A DNA stretch of 64,000 nt from Phallusia mammillata (GCA_003260075.1 QLIY01000719.1:20527-84526), one strand, 5' to 3'. Counted from the stretch's first letter, positions 37,043 through 50,860 are shown. The notes: generated by a model not told the origin, from the sequence alone. Numbers and translations: made by a program.

Positions 37043-39555
37043 ATGGTTCACATGCTACATGTTTACGACGAGGAACCCGGGAAACAGCCACTGAGCAACA
37101 ATAGTAAGTCGAATAAGCAGCGTTTGGCAAAGTTCTTTGTTGTAGCTCGCGCGACTTGACAATGGCTACGGCCCTTCTTACTGATGCTTATGTGTTTTAA
37201 ACTGTAATACAGTGCAATGTGATGTCTGTAAGTGATTAAAAATATATTGTTTATGCAATTGCTATAGTGTATTAAAAAAAACACGCAGCTTGCATAGGAA
37301 TATAGGATAGCAATGCACACATGTGAATATATAAATAGCTTTATAGGAAATTAGATACTGTTTGTATCCAATTAACAATTGTATTGTTGTGTAGGTCAGA
37401 TTGCGAACGAATATTCGTTTCCATCAGTGCAGTCAACCCCTGCAGAAGAGTATCTACAATTGCAATCGTGCGACGCGAAAAGCAACATGCATGCTGACGA
37501 CAACAAAACCTCCTACACACATGACGCGTTCAACTACGCAATGCAGACCGATTACTCGCCTGAACCTTGTACACCAATGGAGGCTGACAGCTCTGAATTT
37601 CCATCTGGCAATTTCTGCAACTTAAACACAAGAAGCAATACCACAGTAGAGCAAATCTTGTTCAGTCCGCCTAAGGTTGAGCACCAATGCCCCACAGTAG
37701 AGCAAATTAATCCGATGGAAGTCTTGTTCGGTCCGCCAAAGGTTGCGCGCCAGTACTCGATCTCATCGGTAATGGAAGTAATTGCAAATGATGCAATAAA
37801 CGGTGCAAATACGAACACACCTCAACTGGTCAAAACGCCCAGTGCAATCACTCAACCTATCAACATCAAAAAGAACGTTCAAATGGGCACATACGATGAA
37901 CGCAGAGCAACACCTACCACATGTCGAGTGTCAAACACCCAGCCATCATCGGATTTGCCTTATGCTTGTTCACCAGCCCATTCAAACAGCCCGATGCCAA
38001 TCCCCTTCACTGGATACAGAAACCTCCCAGATACGCCTCAATCTTCACAATTCGAAGTGCAGAGCAACGCATCAAATTCGTTCAACGAAAATAACAACGT
38101 TGGATCTTTCGGTAAGTAGTTTTTAGCAAAAAAAGACATCGCTAGTGTGTAAGTTTCGTTTTGACACATAAAACGCTCTCCATTGTCTTTTGGTGATTAG
38201 TTTTTAGCAAAAATGCTATTGCCGTACATAACACGCGTTCCTATGTCATAATGTTGCTTTAAGCACATTATTACGAAAATTACATAAATTAGCAATTGTA
38301 GCCCCGTAAATTTTTAAAGTGTATAACCGCGGCATTTAATTTGCGAAAAATAGTCGCAATCAAAAATAGCTGCAAAAATTTTTTTGGCGTTCTGCACTTT
38401 TCCTGTGCTTCCAATTGTTTATAAATTAGGTCGCTTAAAAACTAACCTTTTTAGGTATTAGTTTCGCAAAATGTCCGACGCAAACCGTTTTAACGAATTT
38501 TTACAATGTATTGCATCATCACGTGCGATCTGCATGGCGTCCGCCATTTTGAAAAATCGCAATTTTTTCGGTAGTCTGGACGCTATCGACGAGACAAAAG
38601 CCTTCCATGCACGTGACAAAACGCAGTCGGCTTGCCAGGACCTGCCCGTAGCTCGCGTAGCCGTCGTTTCGACGCGACAGGTGTTTGTGTGTAACATCGA
38701 TGCAGCTTCCAAATCGTTATATTCCCAACAGTTAGACGAGCAGCGCGGTTTCTCGTATCGAGTGACAACCCTCGTCGTTTTTCGCGCGAAAATAACTTGT
38801 CTGGACACGCCCGCAGATTAAAGCGCCAGTGAGTCGATTAATTGCGCCACACTTGATAGTTGTTAGCAGCACACGCGACGTTGTTTGTAAATATTGCGAA
38901 TCGGTTTTGTCAATACCGCAAATTAAACGTTTTATCTTTTCTTAACTCCACAGGTTCAACGACCGATAATGCGAACCAGGCATTTCGTACAACTTGCCAC
39001 GGGATCCAAGAAACCACGAACAGGCTGCAGACGAACACGGGCAATTGGTGCGCGTTGGGCAGCCAGTTTGGCTCCGCGCCAACCTTTGAAACCGCGATGC
39101 CAGTTCACAACAAACTGACCAACGTCTCATCATGTCCTGATTTCGACACAAACAACGAAGTTTTTGGCGACGGTTCTGATGTTTTCCAACAATCGCCGCA
39201 ATATTCAGGCCGCGCCATGTCGGCGTCATCACCTCGGCCTTTCTCTGGCTCCGGATTCGATTTCCAGGCAACAGCTTCCGGTTTCGAACTTCAGGAAGTC
39301 ACACCGGAAGCTGTCACCAACGATATCTCTGACGACATCTACAGTCAAGTAGACAGAGCGGACCGACGTCGTATCCGCAACAACCTAGCGTGCAGGGCTT
39401 CCCGACATCGTCGCAAACTCCGAAAAATTAACAACGAACGGCTAGCAGCAGGACTGGAGACGCAAAACCAGGAGTTGAGGGAGAGAATCCGACAACTGGA
39501 ATCGGAATGCCAAGTTACCAGGGATACGGTGCTGCGTCGGATGAGCGAAACGTAG
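37043..39555 (+). CDS. bZIP transcription factor A, three exons
   Basis: A nuclear DNA-binding protein. Exons: 37043-37103, 37395-38111 and 38954-39555, joined in phase to 459 residues. The start at 37043 is the first ATG in its frame. The basic region and zipper are C-terminal (about residues 398-459): RRRIRNNLACRASRHRRK, then leucine-heptad sequence with NQELRERIRQLESECQ. The NNxAxRxSR signature belongs to the C/EBP-PAR-like side of the bZIP class rather than CREB or AP-1. The N-terminal three quarters is Ser/Thr/Pro/Asn/Gln-rich, as in activation domains. It includes RQYSISSVMEVIANDAIN and SPMPIPF, both mirrored in the bZIP gene at 55767-57628. The orthologous vertebrate family is not assigned; CREBRF/REPTOR-like and C/EBP-like are hypotheses. 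Intron 2 holds a GC-rich block. The 3' UTR contains TTTATTTATTT, an AU-rich element type linked to unstable mRNAs. Confidence 0.87.
38460..38830. promoter_or_regulatory. GC-rich block in bZIP A intron 2, possible internal promoter
   Basis: This block has more CpG than the surrounding intron. It contains CCGCCATTTTG (YY1-like) and two CACGTG-related cores (TCACGTGC, GCACGTGA). It is open for 116 codons on both strands. No splice pair links it in frame to the gene. An alternative promoter or enhancer is more likely than a coding exon. Confidence 0.35.
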
Positions 39556-40337
39556 CTTGCACGGCGGACGGCCGATGTACATAAAGCAATTGACTTAAAC
39601 TGAATCAAACACTGCTTTTTCCTAAACGCGAGGTCATCGGACGATTTATTTATTTCGTGACCAACCGCTAATGGAACATTCCCTGATAGTTTCATATACT
39701 GTCCCTATTGTACAGAGGTTTCTATTTTTGTTGTTTCTATTTAATTTGAAAATTGTTCTATTGCATGTAAAGAAAACATGTTTCTTTCTTTTTTTCTTTT
39801 CTACATGTTTTGTTTCTATCCTGTGTGGGTATCAACCATTGTGAATGTAACGCGGGCCGATGACTTTCAATTCGCAAGTGATGCGAAGGCTGCTTTGAGT
39901 TTACTTATACCTTTGTTAAAGGCCTGTTGTTGTTTTTGTTACGTTAGGAGCCTGCCGAACACTTCCAGATGATTTTGATGCATGTCCCGCGTGGTGCCAT
40001 AAAACGGTTGAGTATGGGTCGTCTTGCCAAAGTGCTTGTTTTTTGTGTGTTAATGTGCCTTGTACACATGTGACAATGATACGGACTCTGTGAAGGCTGT
40101 GCCTGCGGTGATTTTTTTTGTAGAAGCGCGAATGTTTCTGTTAGACAAGTATTTGTCGATTATTGTTGCTTCAAAAAAGGCGTGTTTCAACTTTTTGCTG
40201 TAGCGAGTTCGTTAATGCTGGCATTTAAGCGCTCCATGGCGGCGTTTGGTTGTTCACCCTGTTGCTTTATGTGTGTGTGAGTTTGTCTTGAGAGTTTCCG
40301 TTTCTCTCGTTTTCCATCTTTTGTTTCTTCTTTTGAA

Positions 40338-40343
40338 AATAAA
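40338..40343 (+). terminator. Candidate poly(A) signal of bZIP A
   Basis: AATAAA lies 783 bases after the stop. No earlier AATAAA is seen in the 3' region, and a long 3' UTR is plausible for a regulatory gene. Confidence 0.45.
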
Positions 40344-41758
40344 AACATGTGCAAAGTTCATATTGTTCTGCCGAGTTGCGTTGGTCGAGTCACGTTCGAA
40401 AAGGAATAAATCAACAAACTTACGCCAGGTGTCAGGCCCGCAATGGACAACCAACAAAGAGACATTTGTTCAGAACCGCAAGTCTTATTTACTCGACAGC
40501 TCTGTAGCATGAACTGATGCACCCACATTTGACACACATTAACTAGTCCCATCAAATGGCGTTTGCGAACTGGGAAGACGGTTAATTAACTTCGTCCGTC
40601 GCACGCAACTATAACAAAGCCCGTCGAGGCTACGTCGAGCCTAAAGCGCGCGCTGTTGGCTTTCTACTTACAGCTGTACACCAGCAGTCTGGCACCAGGC
40701 CAGAAATAATCCACACGACTCGCTAACCTTTCAATTCAATGGTGAGTCATACGTTTGTTAACGCTTTCCATTCCGAATCCACTAATAGATGACTGGCTGA
40801 CTGCTGCTGAGGCTTGAGGTTACTTACGGACAATGATAACTTTATTTTGGAAGTGTCCAGTCATTTGTCATCCCCGTTATTTTTAGGTTTGGCATTTCCT
40901 TTTGTTTAATACCAGCACAGTGATAGTATTTTGAAACCAGTACGAAAATTACGTGAGGCAAGTTCTAAACATACAACATATTAAATTAAATTTGATGCAC
41001 TATCTGCTAAACCTGTATCTACTTATTATTTGTTAGGTTATAATCACAAAAGCTTTGTAAATCAGAGAAAAAATGAGTTATTATTTATTTTACATGTTAT
41101 ATTTTGTACAGTATTTTCGAAAGCCATGTGCAACCTACACTTTCATCTCCACGACAAATAACCCTTAAATGGCCATGAAACCCCTCGTTAAAAGATTGAA
41201 CAAACAGGAGCTAGAATCTGTCTCGTTTGACCTGCAGTTGTTTCAACTAGTCAATACTAAAGCTTTGCGCAACAATAAAGTATTTACGTCACAGACAGTT
41301 TTGTAAAATAAAAAGGTTTTATGTATTGTAGGATAATTTCGTTTCTTTTGTAATGTTTCAAAAACTATATTGTTTGTCTTTTGATTCGTTGTAAAGAAAA
41401 CTGTTAAAATATAGTGTCTGCATTTGTACATTTTAGCAGTGAAACCTATAGACGCTCAAATGAACATAGACACTAATTCAACAAATATTTTACGGCTTAC
41501 AAATGGAATTGTGTTTCGAATTGAACAATAGCCGTAAAAGTTTTGAAACTGCAGGCTTCAAAACTTGGTGGGGGTGAGGTAACCTCTAAATGTCCCCGTT
41601 AATTGTCGTGTTACGTTTACGTAGGAGTAATTCAAACATTACAGGCAAACAATTGTGTTTGGCAAGATACGTATGATATAGCGCATGTCAACCGCGTTTT
41701 TACTGTTTTTTTCAGAACTGTTAAACGCGTTTGCAAACTATCATGTTGCATGTTATAT

Positions 41759-41759
<1 letters not shown>

Positions 41760-41804
<45 letters not shown>
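41760..41804 (+). repeat. 45-C run without clear duplicated flanks
   Basis: Unlike most C runs here, the two flanks do not match each other over the nearest 100 bases. It may mark an unbridged contig join. The proline-rich frame through it is an artefact. Confidence 0.7.
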
Positions 41805-41805
<1 letters not shown>

Positions 41806-43254
41806 TTACTTTTATATGGGAATGAATTGTAACAAAATTGTGTTTTTAGGATGTTTTTTTTCGCCTTGATGAGGCTCTTACTTTTTAAAATAGAAATGCA
41901 AATGGTGTTAATGTGGTATTAAAACGAACAATTACTAGAAAAGATTAAATTTCGTTACATTTTGGATACATATAAAAAACGCGACAATAACATAGTTAAC
42001 TTGGACTTTAGGAAAAAAGTTTTAAATTTGATGATAATTATTCCGTGGTGCAAAAACTAAAAAATATTGCACAAGATTCTGGCAAAATGAGGTATCAACT
42101 CCTTGTGGCGCAAAAAAGCCTGTAAAGTAACAATTAGCGAGTCGCTAAAAGTTCGACAATTCGATTGTGACGCAAGTGTGTGACGTCATAGTGCCAGGAT
42201 TGACGCAGATTCCATGGTTTAGCTGGGGGACTGCGCGTGAATGATATACGTAAGAACATGTAGGATTGGTTGCGCACAAGCATCATGTTAATAAGACTGT
42301 GTGCGAACTCTGGTCCCTGGCCTGACTCATTTCAAAGAAAAACTCGGTGGATTTGCGTAGGACAGGAGCAGACTGCGGCCAGCTAAAAACCAATTAACAT
42401 TTTTATCGGTTGCTTTCGAAAACTTCAGGAACTGAAAACTTGAAAACCGAAACTTGGTGAAATTTGCAATTAAATTTGCATTATATTTTTGAACGGCCAT
42501 ACAGAAGCGTTGCACACTTTATATTGTTTCACATACTCCATTTCCTTTTTAAGGGCTTGATCGTCATACGAGCGTGTGTGACAACAGCGCCATAAAATCG
42601 CATTTGATCTTATTAGTTGTCAAATACACACAAATCTGGTGCACACCAAATTCTTTAACCAACATTTTTTTGTATTTTCAATACGCCGCACATAAAATAT
42701 ATTTGTTGGTTGCTGAAGCTTAATAAAGATAAAGTCGCTATTCTAGTCCCTGATGACTATAGAGTCTTGACGAGCTAACGAGTCAGTTCAGGAAGTACAC
42801 GATCATGTACTCTATTAGACTAAGCACGTGACGTTGTATGACACCGATAAGACGCGGTGTGACATACGTGAGTTGTATTATGATGCCTGTCATATGATTA
42901 GGCGTCAAACAAAACGTTGACCTTTTCAAAGTAAAGGTCAAATATTCCTCTAGTCAATGCCCGCTACACCTCCATTCAAAAAATATTTAACTAACGCGTA
43001 TATACGCCTTTTTTCCTTGTTCTTAAATATATAAATAAAGTTAGTTTTTTACATATTGAAGACCATGTTGTTACTGCCTTATTTTTTGTGAATAACAATA
43101 TTAATAATAACATAACTTTTTGTCAAATAAATAAAGACAATAAAGCGAAGTAACAATATTTAACTTCTGAGAACGAAAAAAGTTTTGTACCGACATAGAA
43201 CTTTATGTGTGAAATTGCGAAGGCCGTCGCCATCTTGGTTTCGGCAACACGAAA

Positions 43255-43262
43255 TGACGTCA
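43255..43262. promoter_or_regulatory. TGACGTCA site beside a YY1-type motif
   Basis: A perfect CRE lies about 25 bp after TCGCCATCTTGG. The pair resembles a proximal promoter, but no start codon or exon is recognisable nearby. Confidence 0.3.
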
Positions 43263-44968
43263 TCCGGGTTCTCAGGATTCTCTAAATCAAGTCAAAGAAT
43301 TAGTCACGTGATAACAACAGTGAAAATTTGATCATTGCCTGGCTGACATAATTGAAAATCCAAAGAGGAACTTATAGGATGGAAAAAGCGCGTTGTGTTC
43401 CAACCGGTTCTGGCAAGTTCAAATTTGGTTCCTAACTGGCGGATAGAACAAAATCGCCAATGCTGCACGAAAAACGCTACACCGGCCTTGACAAATTAAG
43501 TCTCGTATACCTGGCAATGATCGATTAAACGGAGGTTCAACAGATAAACAGAGCGTTTCTCCTAAACCGACATAATGACCTTATAAGGAACCGAGCCACT
43601 TCGCACGCAAAGTGGTGTGGCTTTGTTGGTTTGGGTGGGCGGTATATTTTTCTCGTTACTTAACCTACCACGAACGCCCAATCCAACACAGCAACACGGC
43701 CCTTGTTCACTCGCACGCGCCATTGTGGCTAGAGGGACTTTCCTCTTTTATATTTTTGTATGGGCGTGGGGATATAGCCAGTGTGGGCGGTTTTATATGC
43801 TTGACTAACATAAGGTCATATGTTATACAGCACCCTATTCTATTATGTCATTTAATTTAATTATATACAGCAGTAATATGTTCCGATCTTTGGTTTCGTT
43901 GATAAAATTAATCAACAGTTTCCAAAGACTCATTATCCAATTAAAAATATGGTAAAGCGTAAAAAAATTGCTTTTCCCATGCACGTTTGCGTCTTACGTC
44001 AACCAGTCGTTAATCAATTCACTTTAATTAGAAGGTGTAATATAAAGCGAAAACACAGAAATCATATCTATTTTTCACAAATAACTTTCGCTAACCAAAC
44101 ATTTATTCGGCCATAAACTGATAACACACAACGAAATGAGATACGTGTAAATGCGTGGTATCAAGGCAAACAAAAATATTTAAATTTAGAAACAAACAAT
44201 TCTCTATGCAGGCCTTAGTCAAATTCTCCTTGGTCTGATAATATTTGTTTGTTACCAAATAAGGAAAACAATTATATTCCACACTTTGCACAGTCGCTTT
44301 GGGCGTGCGAATAAATTCCCACGCATGGTTTTAATAATTATCCAATTGGCAGCGGTTTACCAGAGTTTCGATGTGGGAAAATTTGCGGAATTGATTTTAT
44401 GGGTGTGACAGGTTGGGCTATAGTTTCGGTGTTTGTCTTGAAAATATCTATTGACCTTGTTGGTTATTATTTAACTTTGTGATTGAAATAGTCTTTGTAC
44501 GAATTGAGATGACTAAGCAGCCTGTGACATATGTCAATTTTATATAAAATTATCGTGTTTATCGTTTGTTTGTTTTTTGGCTAGTCACGTAAACCCGTAA
44601 TTTGCAACTGTTTCATTTCAATCACTCTACGCTTCACCTATTAAATAATTAAGACAGCCTCTTAGGTATGCTTAGAAGACGGCTTGATTCGGTGTAACAA
44701 TCCTCTAATAGTTTTAGGCCTGGCGTACTGAGTGATTTACCCATATATGAGTGTAGATGAATCATGATCGGCATGTACGCTTTAGGGCTAATCCCAGAGA
44801 TGAACACATATTGACAGTTTCATTTAACAGTTTTTATTCAATTGTTCATTCACTTGAACGCGAAAACCGCTTACAGTGTTGCAAAACACGAAAATGTTCC
44901 CTTATATTATGTCGTGCAAACACGGCGAGTTTACATGGGACAAATACGACACGATACAGCGACAAGAC

Positions 44969-45165
44969 TCGGGTAGTCTGTCGCTTAAACCTAAACCGGA
45001 TCAGTAATAAATCCTCTTAACCCACACCCTAAGCAGTCAACTGTCGCATCCCAATTGGCAAGCCCCCCCCCCGGGTAGTCTGTCGCTTAAACCTAAACCG
45101 GATCAGTAATAAATCCTCTTCACCCACACCCTATAAGCAGTCAACTGTCGCATCCCAATTGGCAA
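44969..45165 (+). repeat. Direct duplication around a 10-C run (45063-45072)
   Basis: CGGGTAGTCTGTCGCTTAAA through GCATCCCAATTGGCAA occurs on both sides, differing by one substitution and a TA insertion. Confidence 0.85.
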
Positions 45166-45542
45166 AATTGAGATAAATCGCTGAGTAGGGTATCTCGAAA
45201 GCTGATACTATAATCGTCCGATTGTTTGTTTTCTTTTGTCCGACACAGTGGGTTAGATGTCAACGCTTTTACGATGGCAGCAGATTTTGCAGCGTTAGCT
45301 ATTTTTGCACAAGTAATTCATAAGACATGCGGGCGTCAACAAATACTTTCAACCGTGTTTTAGTGTGGCGTGATTTATGATATGTCAGCATACTACAGTG
45401 CCACCAACTATGACTGATCCTTAACACGCTGCAATGGACAACTTGTGCTTCAAACGATCAGACTGGTGTAAGCTTAAAATTAAGCAAGTTTTTGCTGTCA
45501 ACAATGGCATAATCGACATCCAAATAGTATTAATATATTAGC

Positions 45543-45875
45543 TATAGGTGAAGGAATTTGGAAGGCATTAACTTCATAAAAATACTGAAAAGTGCTACTA
45601 TATATTTCTAAGTCCAACACAGAAATAGGATAAGGGTGATTAATTTGACGTTAAACTCGCACAACTATGCGAAGTCACGCGCTTTTTGTGGCCCAACCAC
45701 CGCCCCCCCCCCTAGGTGAAAGAATTTGGAAGGCATTAACTTCATAAAAATACTGAAAAGTGCTACCATATATTTCTAAGTCCAACACAGAAATAGGATA
45801 CGGGTGATTAATTTGACGTTAAACTCACACAACTATGTAAAGTCACGCGCTTTTTTCGTGACCCAACCACCATCG
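45543..45875 (+). repeat. Direct duplication around a 10-C run (45703-45712)
   Basis: TAGGTGAA(G/A)GAATTTGGAA through GTCACGCGCTTTTT occurs on both sides, about 160 bp each, with about six differences. Confidence 0.85.
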
Positions 45876-46799
45876 AGTCTTCACCTGGTGCTTTCCCTAC
45901 TGGTAACAGATATAGGTAAGCACCCGTTATAAGCCGTATGATGCTGGTCATGGCCGAATGCTTCACCACACCCGCCTATTTCAGTTCTAACTCCACGATT
46001 GGGCAATAAGCAGACGTTCCACGGCAATCTGTGCGCATTGGTGCTTGCGACGTGGCCTTTTTCATTCTTTTGTGCTCCCCTTGGTGGTTTTTTGTAATAT
46101 GTAAAGTTACGCGGGTTGTAAAATGACTTCATTTTTTTCGCAGTATTACAAGTGGACTTTGGAAGGTTCTAGAAAAACTGTTGGAACTTTTGATTCGACT
46201 GCGGGGCTTTTAGAACATTCCCCTAGACGGGACGCCAACTTTATTTGGGGATCGAAACGTTACCACCACATACAAAAGGGCATTTGCTTATGCCATGCCT
46301 GAAACTACAGTGTTGTCCAATCCAAAACTGAATTCTACCAACTGGGTTTGGCAAATATAATGTCATATGTTGCGAGTTCGGTGCATATTTATTTGGCCTC
46401 GACTAAAAATAATGGCACACTATTGTGGTAAACCACTCAAGCTTGAGATTTAGGGGTGGTCTAAATTTGGGTCATGTATTTTTAGGAAACCATATAAGCT
46501 TTAAGGGGAACTTTCAACTAATTTAGTGACCTTACCTTTGGTTTAGACTTGTGGACGTGATCGTTTTGTCCGCGTTTCATCAAATATTACCTGACAGGCG
46601 AGACTACAAAACAAATGTGTCAACGTGCATTCGAATGACACGGTTCTAGTTTCGAAGAGGTGTGCACAATAGCTTGACGTCTGACAGGCAGCGTGGGACA
46701 ACCGCGTTTCAAGTCGTGTCTTGCCTCATTGAGGCCAGGAGCAATTATGAAAACAACCTACTAATTGATTCATTAAGTAGGAGTGGCGTATACTGCTGC

Positions 46800-47450
46800 T
46801 CGGCAACGGACCACAATTATACCTGATCGAGGACATCGATAAAAACATCGAGCGGTTGGAAAAGCTGCACAGACCCGCGGCCGAACAAAGGCGATTGTAC
46901 GTGCGAAACGGCGGCGGGCTTAATTGAGTTGTGTACTTAACAAAACCGACCTTGTTTGCTTCAAGTTATCGAGGCCGTCCTCACGTGTAAGTTGCTATAT
47001 CGCCTGACAGTCGCCCCCGCATTAAATGTACGTCACTCTTCTTTGTTCACGCCGCGCTTGTAATATAGTCTCGCGACATCTAAGCCCGATTCCTGTTTGT
47101 TGTGAGCTCTCGCGACGTTGCAATTAACATCGCTACTCCCTTCGTTGAGACGTCCTGTCAATCATAGACCGCAATCGTGTGTCCTCGGCCTTAGCGACGC
47201 GAGTTTTCATGTTGCGTTGACAGTCGCGGCATCGGGTTGTTACAGGTGGCCCGCGGCGCGTTGAGCTACTTGCGGTTGCCCCTCCCCCAAGCTTCGCGCC
47301 ACAGATAAAGCGGAAAGTTTTTGTAAAATTCGCGCGCTCTTCGAACCATTGCAGCTGAAAGCCTTGGGCTGTTTAGCTTGCAAACCGCGTAATTGGGCTT
47401 CGAGAGATTTTGATTCCTGCAAACGGCAATTCAAGATGCGATTGCGCGCG
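46800..47450. other. GC-rich island with short coding-like frames
   Basis: This is clearly more GC- and CpG-rich than its surroundings. A plus-strand frame near 46785-46926 reads DIDKNIERLEKLHRPAAEQR. A minus-strand frame ending at 47240 reads VARNRILNCRLQESKSLEAQ, with helix-like heptads. Neither has a start codon or firm splice sites, so they could be an unrecognised gene, a relic or chance. A CpG-rich regulatory island is also possible. Confidence 0.3.
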
Positions 47451-48282
47451 ACTTAAGTGTTTTGTGGAAAAACGAGCTGACTTCTTTTTGCTCTATCGTT
47501 GACAGCTTGCGCGTGGCTGACAAACGGTTCTTGTGTTTTGCTTGTTTTATTAACCCCTATGGCAAAGTTCGGGGCATATACACAGAACAATTTGTGAAAG
47601 AGGATTATTACACCAGCTGGTATTGTGGGGGCCTATCAACCACAAAATACTGCTTAAAATTTTATTAAAAAGCATGCCAGTGTATATGAAATGATTTTTA
47701 TCGCGTTCAACAAAACGTTTGTTAGAGTCAAAACACGTTTTTGCTGTTGCGTTTTAAGCCGGCAATTCAAACTTTCTAAAGATGATTCAGACCATTTTGT
47801 CTACTGCTGCAATACGACCACTAATTGTTAGACGAAAACAAAAGAGATTTATATTTAAATTTCACGTGCCCTTTATGCTGTGCTAACACCGGGGTGCCCC
47901 TTTTGAGAACATGTCTAATTCGCATGCTAATTAGGTTCCGTAAACTATAGGACCACCTTCAGCATATAAACTGCAATGAAAACACCGTTTCCGTGACTGA
48001 CAGGATTAGATAACGTCTGTAATACTCGTTTATCTTGGTATAATGTATAGACATCAAGCTTGAACAAAGGGATGTATTTTAGGATGGTGGCTTTTCAATT
48101 TGTAGGCGTGGCAAAGCCGTGATTGTCTTTTGGTGCAATCAGGAGCATTTTGATTATAGTACAAGTGGAATTACGTTTAAACGAGTAATACTATATAGAA
48201 AAGTAGAATATAATTAGTGGCAAACGTACAAGTACAAGAAGTGCCTGATCTGACCCATTGTAGCATTGTATACGGATCTGTT

Positions 48283-48403
48283 CATAAGTTTAATGATGAA
48301 AATAACGGCCCAAATAGACGTAAAAAGCGACAAACGTTTGAACAATAAAGCATGCCGCTTTTTACGTCTATTTAGGCAGTTATTTTCATCATGAAAACTT
48401 ATG
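48283..48403. repeat. Fold-back (long inverted repeat) element
   Basis: The left arm CATAAGTTTAATGATGAAAA and the inverse of the right arm CATAAGTTTTCATGATGAAA pair over about 50 bases each. Both contain AAATAGACGTAAAAAGCG. The spacer is about 20 bases (AACGTTTGAACAATAAAG). Related half-copies lie near 55003-55050 and, diverged, at 5060-5370. Probably a palindromic MITE family. Confidence 0.75.
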
Positions 48404-50744
48404 GTCCATTGTTTTTTAGAGATTAACAATACCTTTAGGCTAATGTTGACGCACTAAAATACCCAATTTTCCACTTCCAAAAGGACAAACCCTATATTTG
48501 TAGTTAGTTGAATTTCCTATGCAAAACTTGACCAACCAATCAATTAAAATGTAGATTGCGCTTCTTCACCGCAACGCTAAGTTTTAAGCAATTATCGTGG
48601 TGTGCGGCATTCCCAGGAAATTAGTTTTTGCAAATTCAGCTCTAATTACGCGTTATGTTCGCGTACGTGCTGAGTAAGAAAACGTTCCTACTACGAGCCT
48701 GGAAAACATTTCACCACCAACAAAAAGTTTCTATTTTAAGAAAAATTCTGGGTTCGAAGGTTTATCTATGAGGGGAATACCCTCTTGTATAGATTGTTTG
48801 GGATTTTCCGCGCTTGGGTTTTAGACGGGTTCGCTTATTTTAAGCAGTAACTGCCGTTAAAATAGAGTATGTTGACTCAAATAAATTGAAAGATTCCAAT
48901 AAATTTCTATAACTTAGGCTATCGCGTCTTTTTCTATTTTCGGCAACGCGGTATTGGTCACTGCTGTTTCAACTTGAGTTTTCAACCTATAACTGTATTT
49001 TGCAGGAACAAATACAAAATAATCACATGATAGGCTATATATCTTTTAACTTGCAAAAATCATTGACATCAATTACTTTAAGTCACAAGACCGTAAACAG
49101 AAAGTTTTTTGAATTGCGTCCAGCTGATACAAAATTGCATGGCGTCTGCAAATGAAGTTGTTGCGCTGCAAAAAAAACACAACAAAATTTGCAAAGAGAT
49201 ATTAATTTGCATAACGCGCAAACCATCGAATTACACAAAACGCCACCAGCTGAGCGCACTGGACGTGTAATATCCGTTCACCAATCGTGAGAAATGAAAA
49301 ACTAAATATATATATCCGGTCTATTCAAGACGGGGATGGCGAAATACTTGCACATACGTTGCTCTTATCCGGTGGAAGTCGCCCTTACCTCACACATCTA
49401 TAGCGCAATTTCGTGTTGCAAAAGACGTATTTTTAGTATAGTCTGTTATACTTGATTGGAGGTGTGAAAAAAAATTAAACGGTCACCCGACGAATTATCA
49501 CAGGACATGGGACCACCAGTTTGGACTGTATATTGTCATAAGATGCACGCGCCCACCTATGACTGCGGGTAAACGCATGACAATTAATCACATGATTGAT
49601 TGGCCAGATATTACAGGGGATATACCAAGGTTTTCTGGCCTTGCATTGGGTCGGGTAAATTCAGGCGGCTTTAATTTTGCAGGATGATGCAACTTGCCGT
49701 AAGATTTTTTTTAATCATGGGTTGTGATCAGCGTGCAACGTTCAGTGGTCGTATCGCAGGGTGAAGAAACGGTCATCGCTGCCAAATTTGGGACGGGTTT
49801 GTGCGTGTGTTGCCAAAAACTTTGACCAAGCATCTAGTTTATTAAACTGAACCAACGTTCCCCCAAACTCTGAGACATAAACATGAGCTCCCTGATTGAG
49901 TACACCATATTCCAGAGTAAGCGGGTCTGTACTGGAGACCGAACCTGAAAGTGCAATTGCACTTGCTTAAGCCCGAAATCCAAGCCAAACACGAATCAAA
50001 AAACAAACACCGTTTCAAGCAAAACATAGAATTTTTTTTAAAATATGGTATTAGATTTTTTTTTAAATGCATCAAATGTGAAGAGTTAAGCCCGAATTGA
50101 GCTTGGTTGATTGGAACTCAAACCCAAACAGGGTCAGGTTTATGGAAAGTCAACCCCGAACCTTGTCCAACTTACAACTCTGCTGGAAGCAGCACGTTAT
50201 TGGTCCAAATAATTTGGAGTCTGTAATGTATTTTTACTGCACGATATATTTATATAGTGCTGTTTCTATTTTTGTACGCTTGTTAGAAACGGCATCCGTC
50301 TATTTTGGGCTCATCGTGGCATATTTATTTGAGTAATCATCCATTTAACAAACAAAGCCATACTAACAGTAAGTATTTACCCAATACACGTTACAGATGC
50401 AACCAATTTTCTTGTAATCGGTGCACGCGTTTCTGCAAAAAGCGCACTCGCCATTGCAGCGAAGCGTTCCATTCATTCAGCAGCTAAGGTGACGTGGAGG
50501 TTTTGACGTGAGTCAGTTTTTCCAATGACATTTAAAGCAGCACTGATGCACCCGTGAAAAACATAACCCGCTGAACTCATTGACCCTATAATGCGCATAA
50601 ACCTTCAGTTTCAAAGAAATACCTCGGTGTAAACGCCTACTTATTTATAAGAAACTTTAAATTGGACTTTGGGCAGCCAGGGACGTTAGCGTACAACCTT
50701 ATGTTTATACGTAGAAACAAGAATTAAGATCTATACAATAAAAC

Positions 50745-50860
50745 TCGGTTAATTCGAATCTTCTCCGAATTCGGACAAAACTTGAGGTAGGCCCTACAAA
50801 TAATTTGTAATGTGGTAGTGCTTAAATTGGATATCGGTTAGTCCGGATCGTCGCCTAATC
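50745..50860. mobile_element. Diverged pogo-like MITE copy
   Basis: CTCGGTTAATTCGAATCTTC, TTCGGACAAAACTTGA and ATTTGTAATGTGGT match the reverse complement of the element at 17705-17871. The terminal CAGTAA motifs are decayed, so the boundaries are approximate. Confidence 0.55.

Noticed and set aside
41603..41869. Proline-rich 88-codon frame
   Set aside because: The proline stretch is the 45-C run; the rest shows no coding character.
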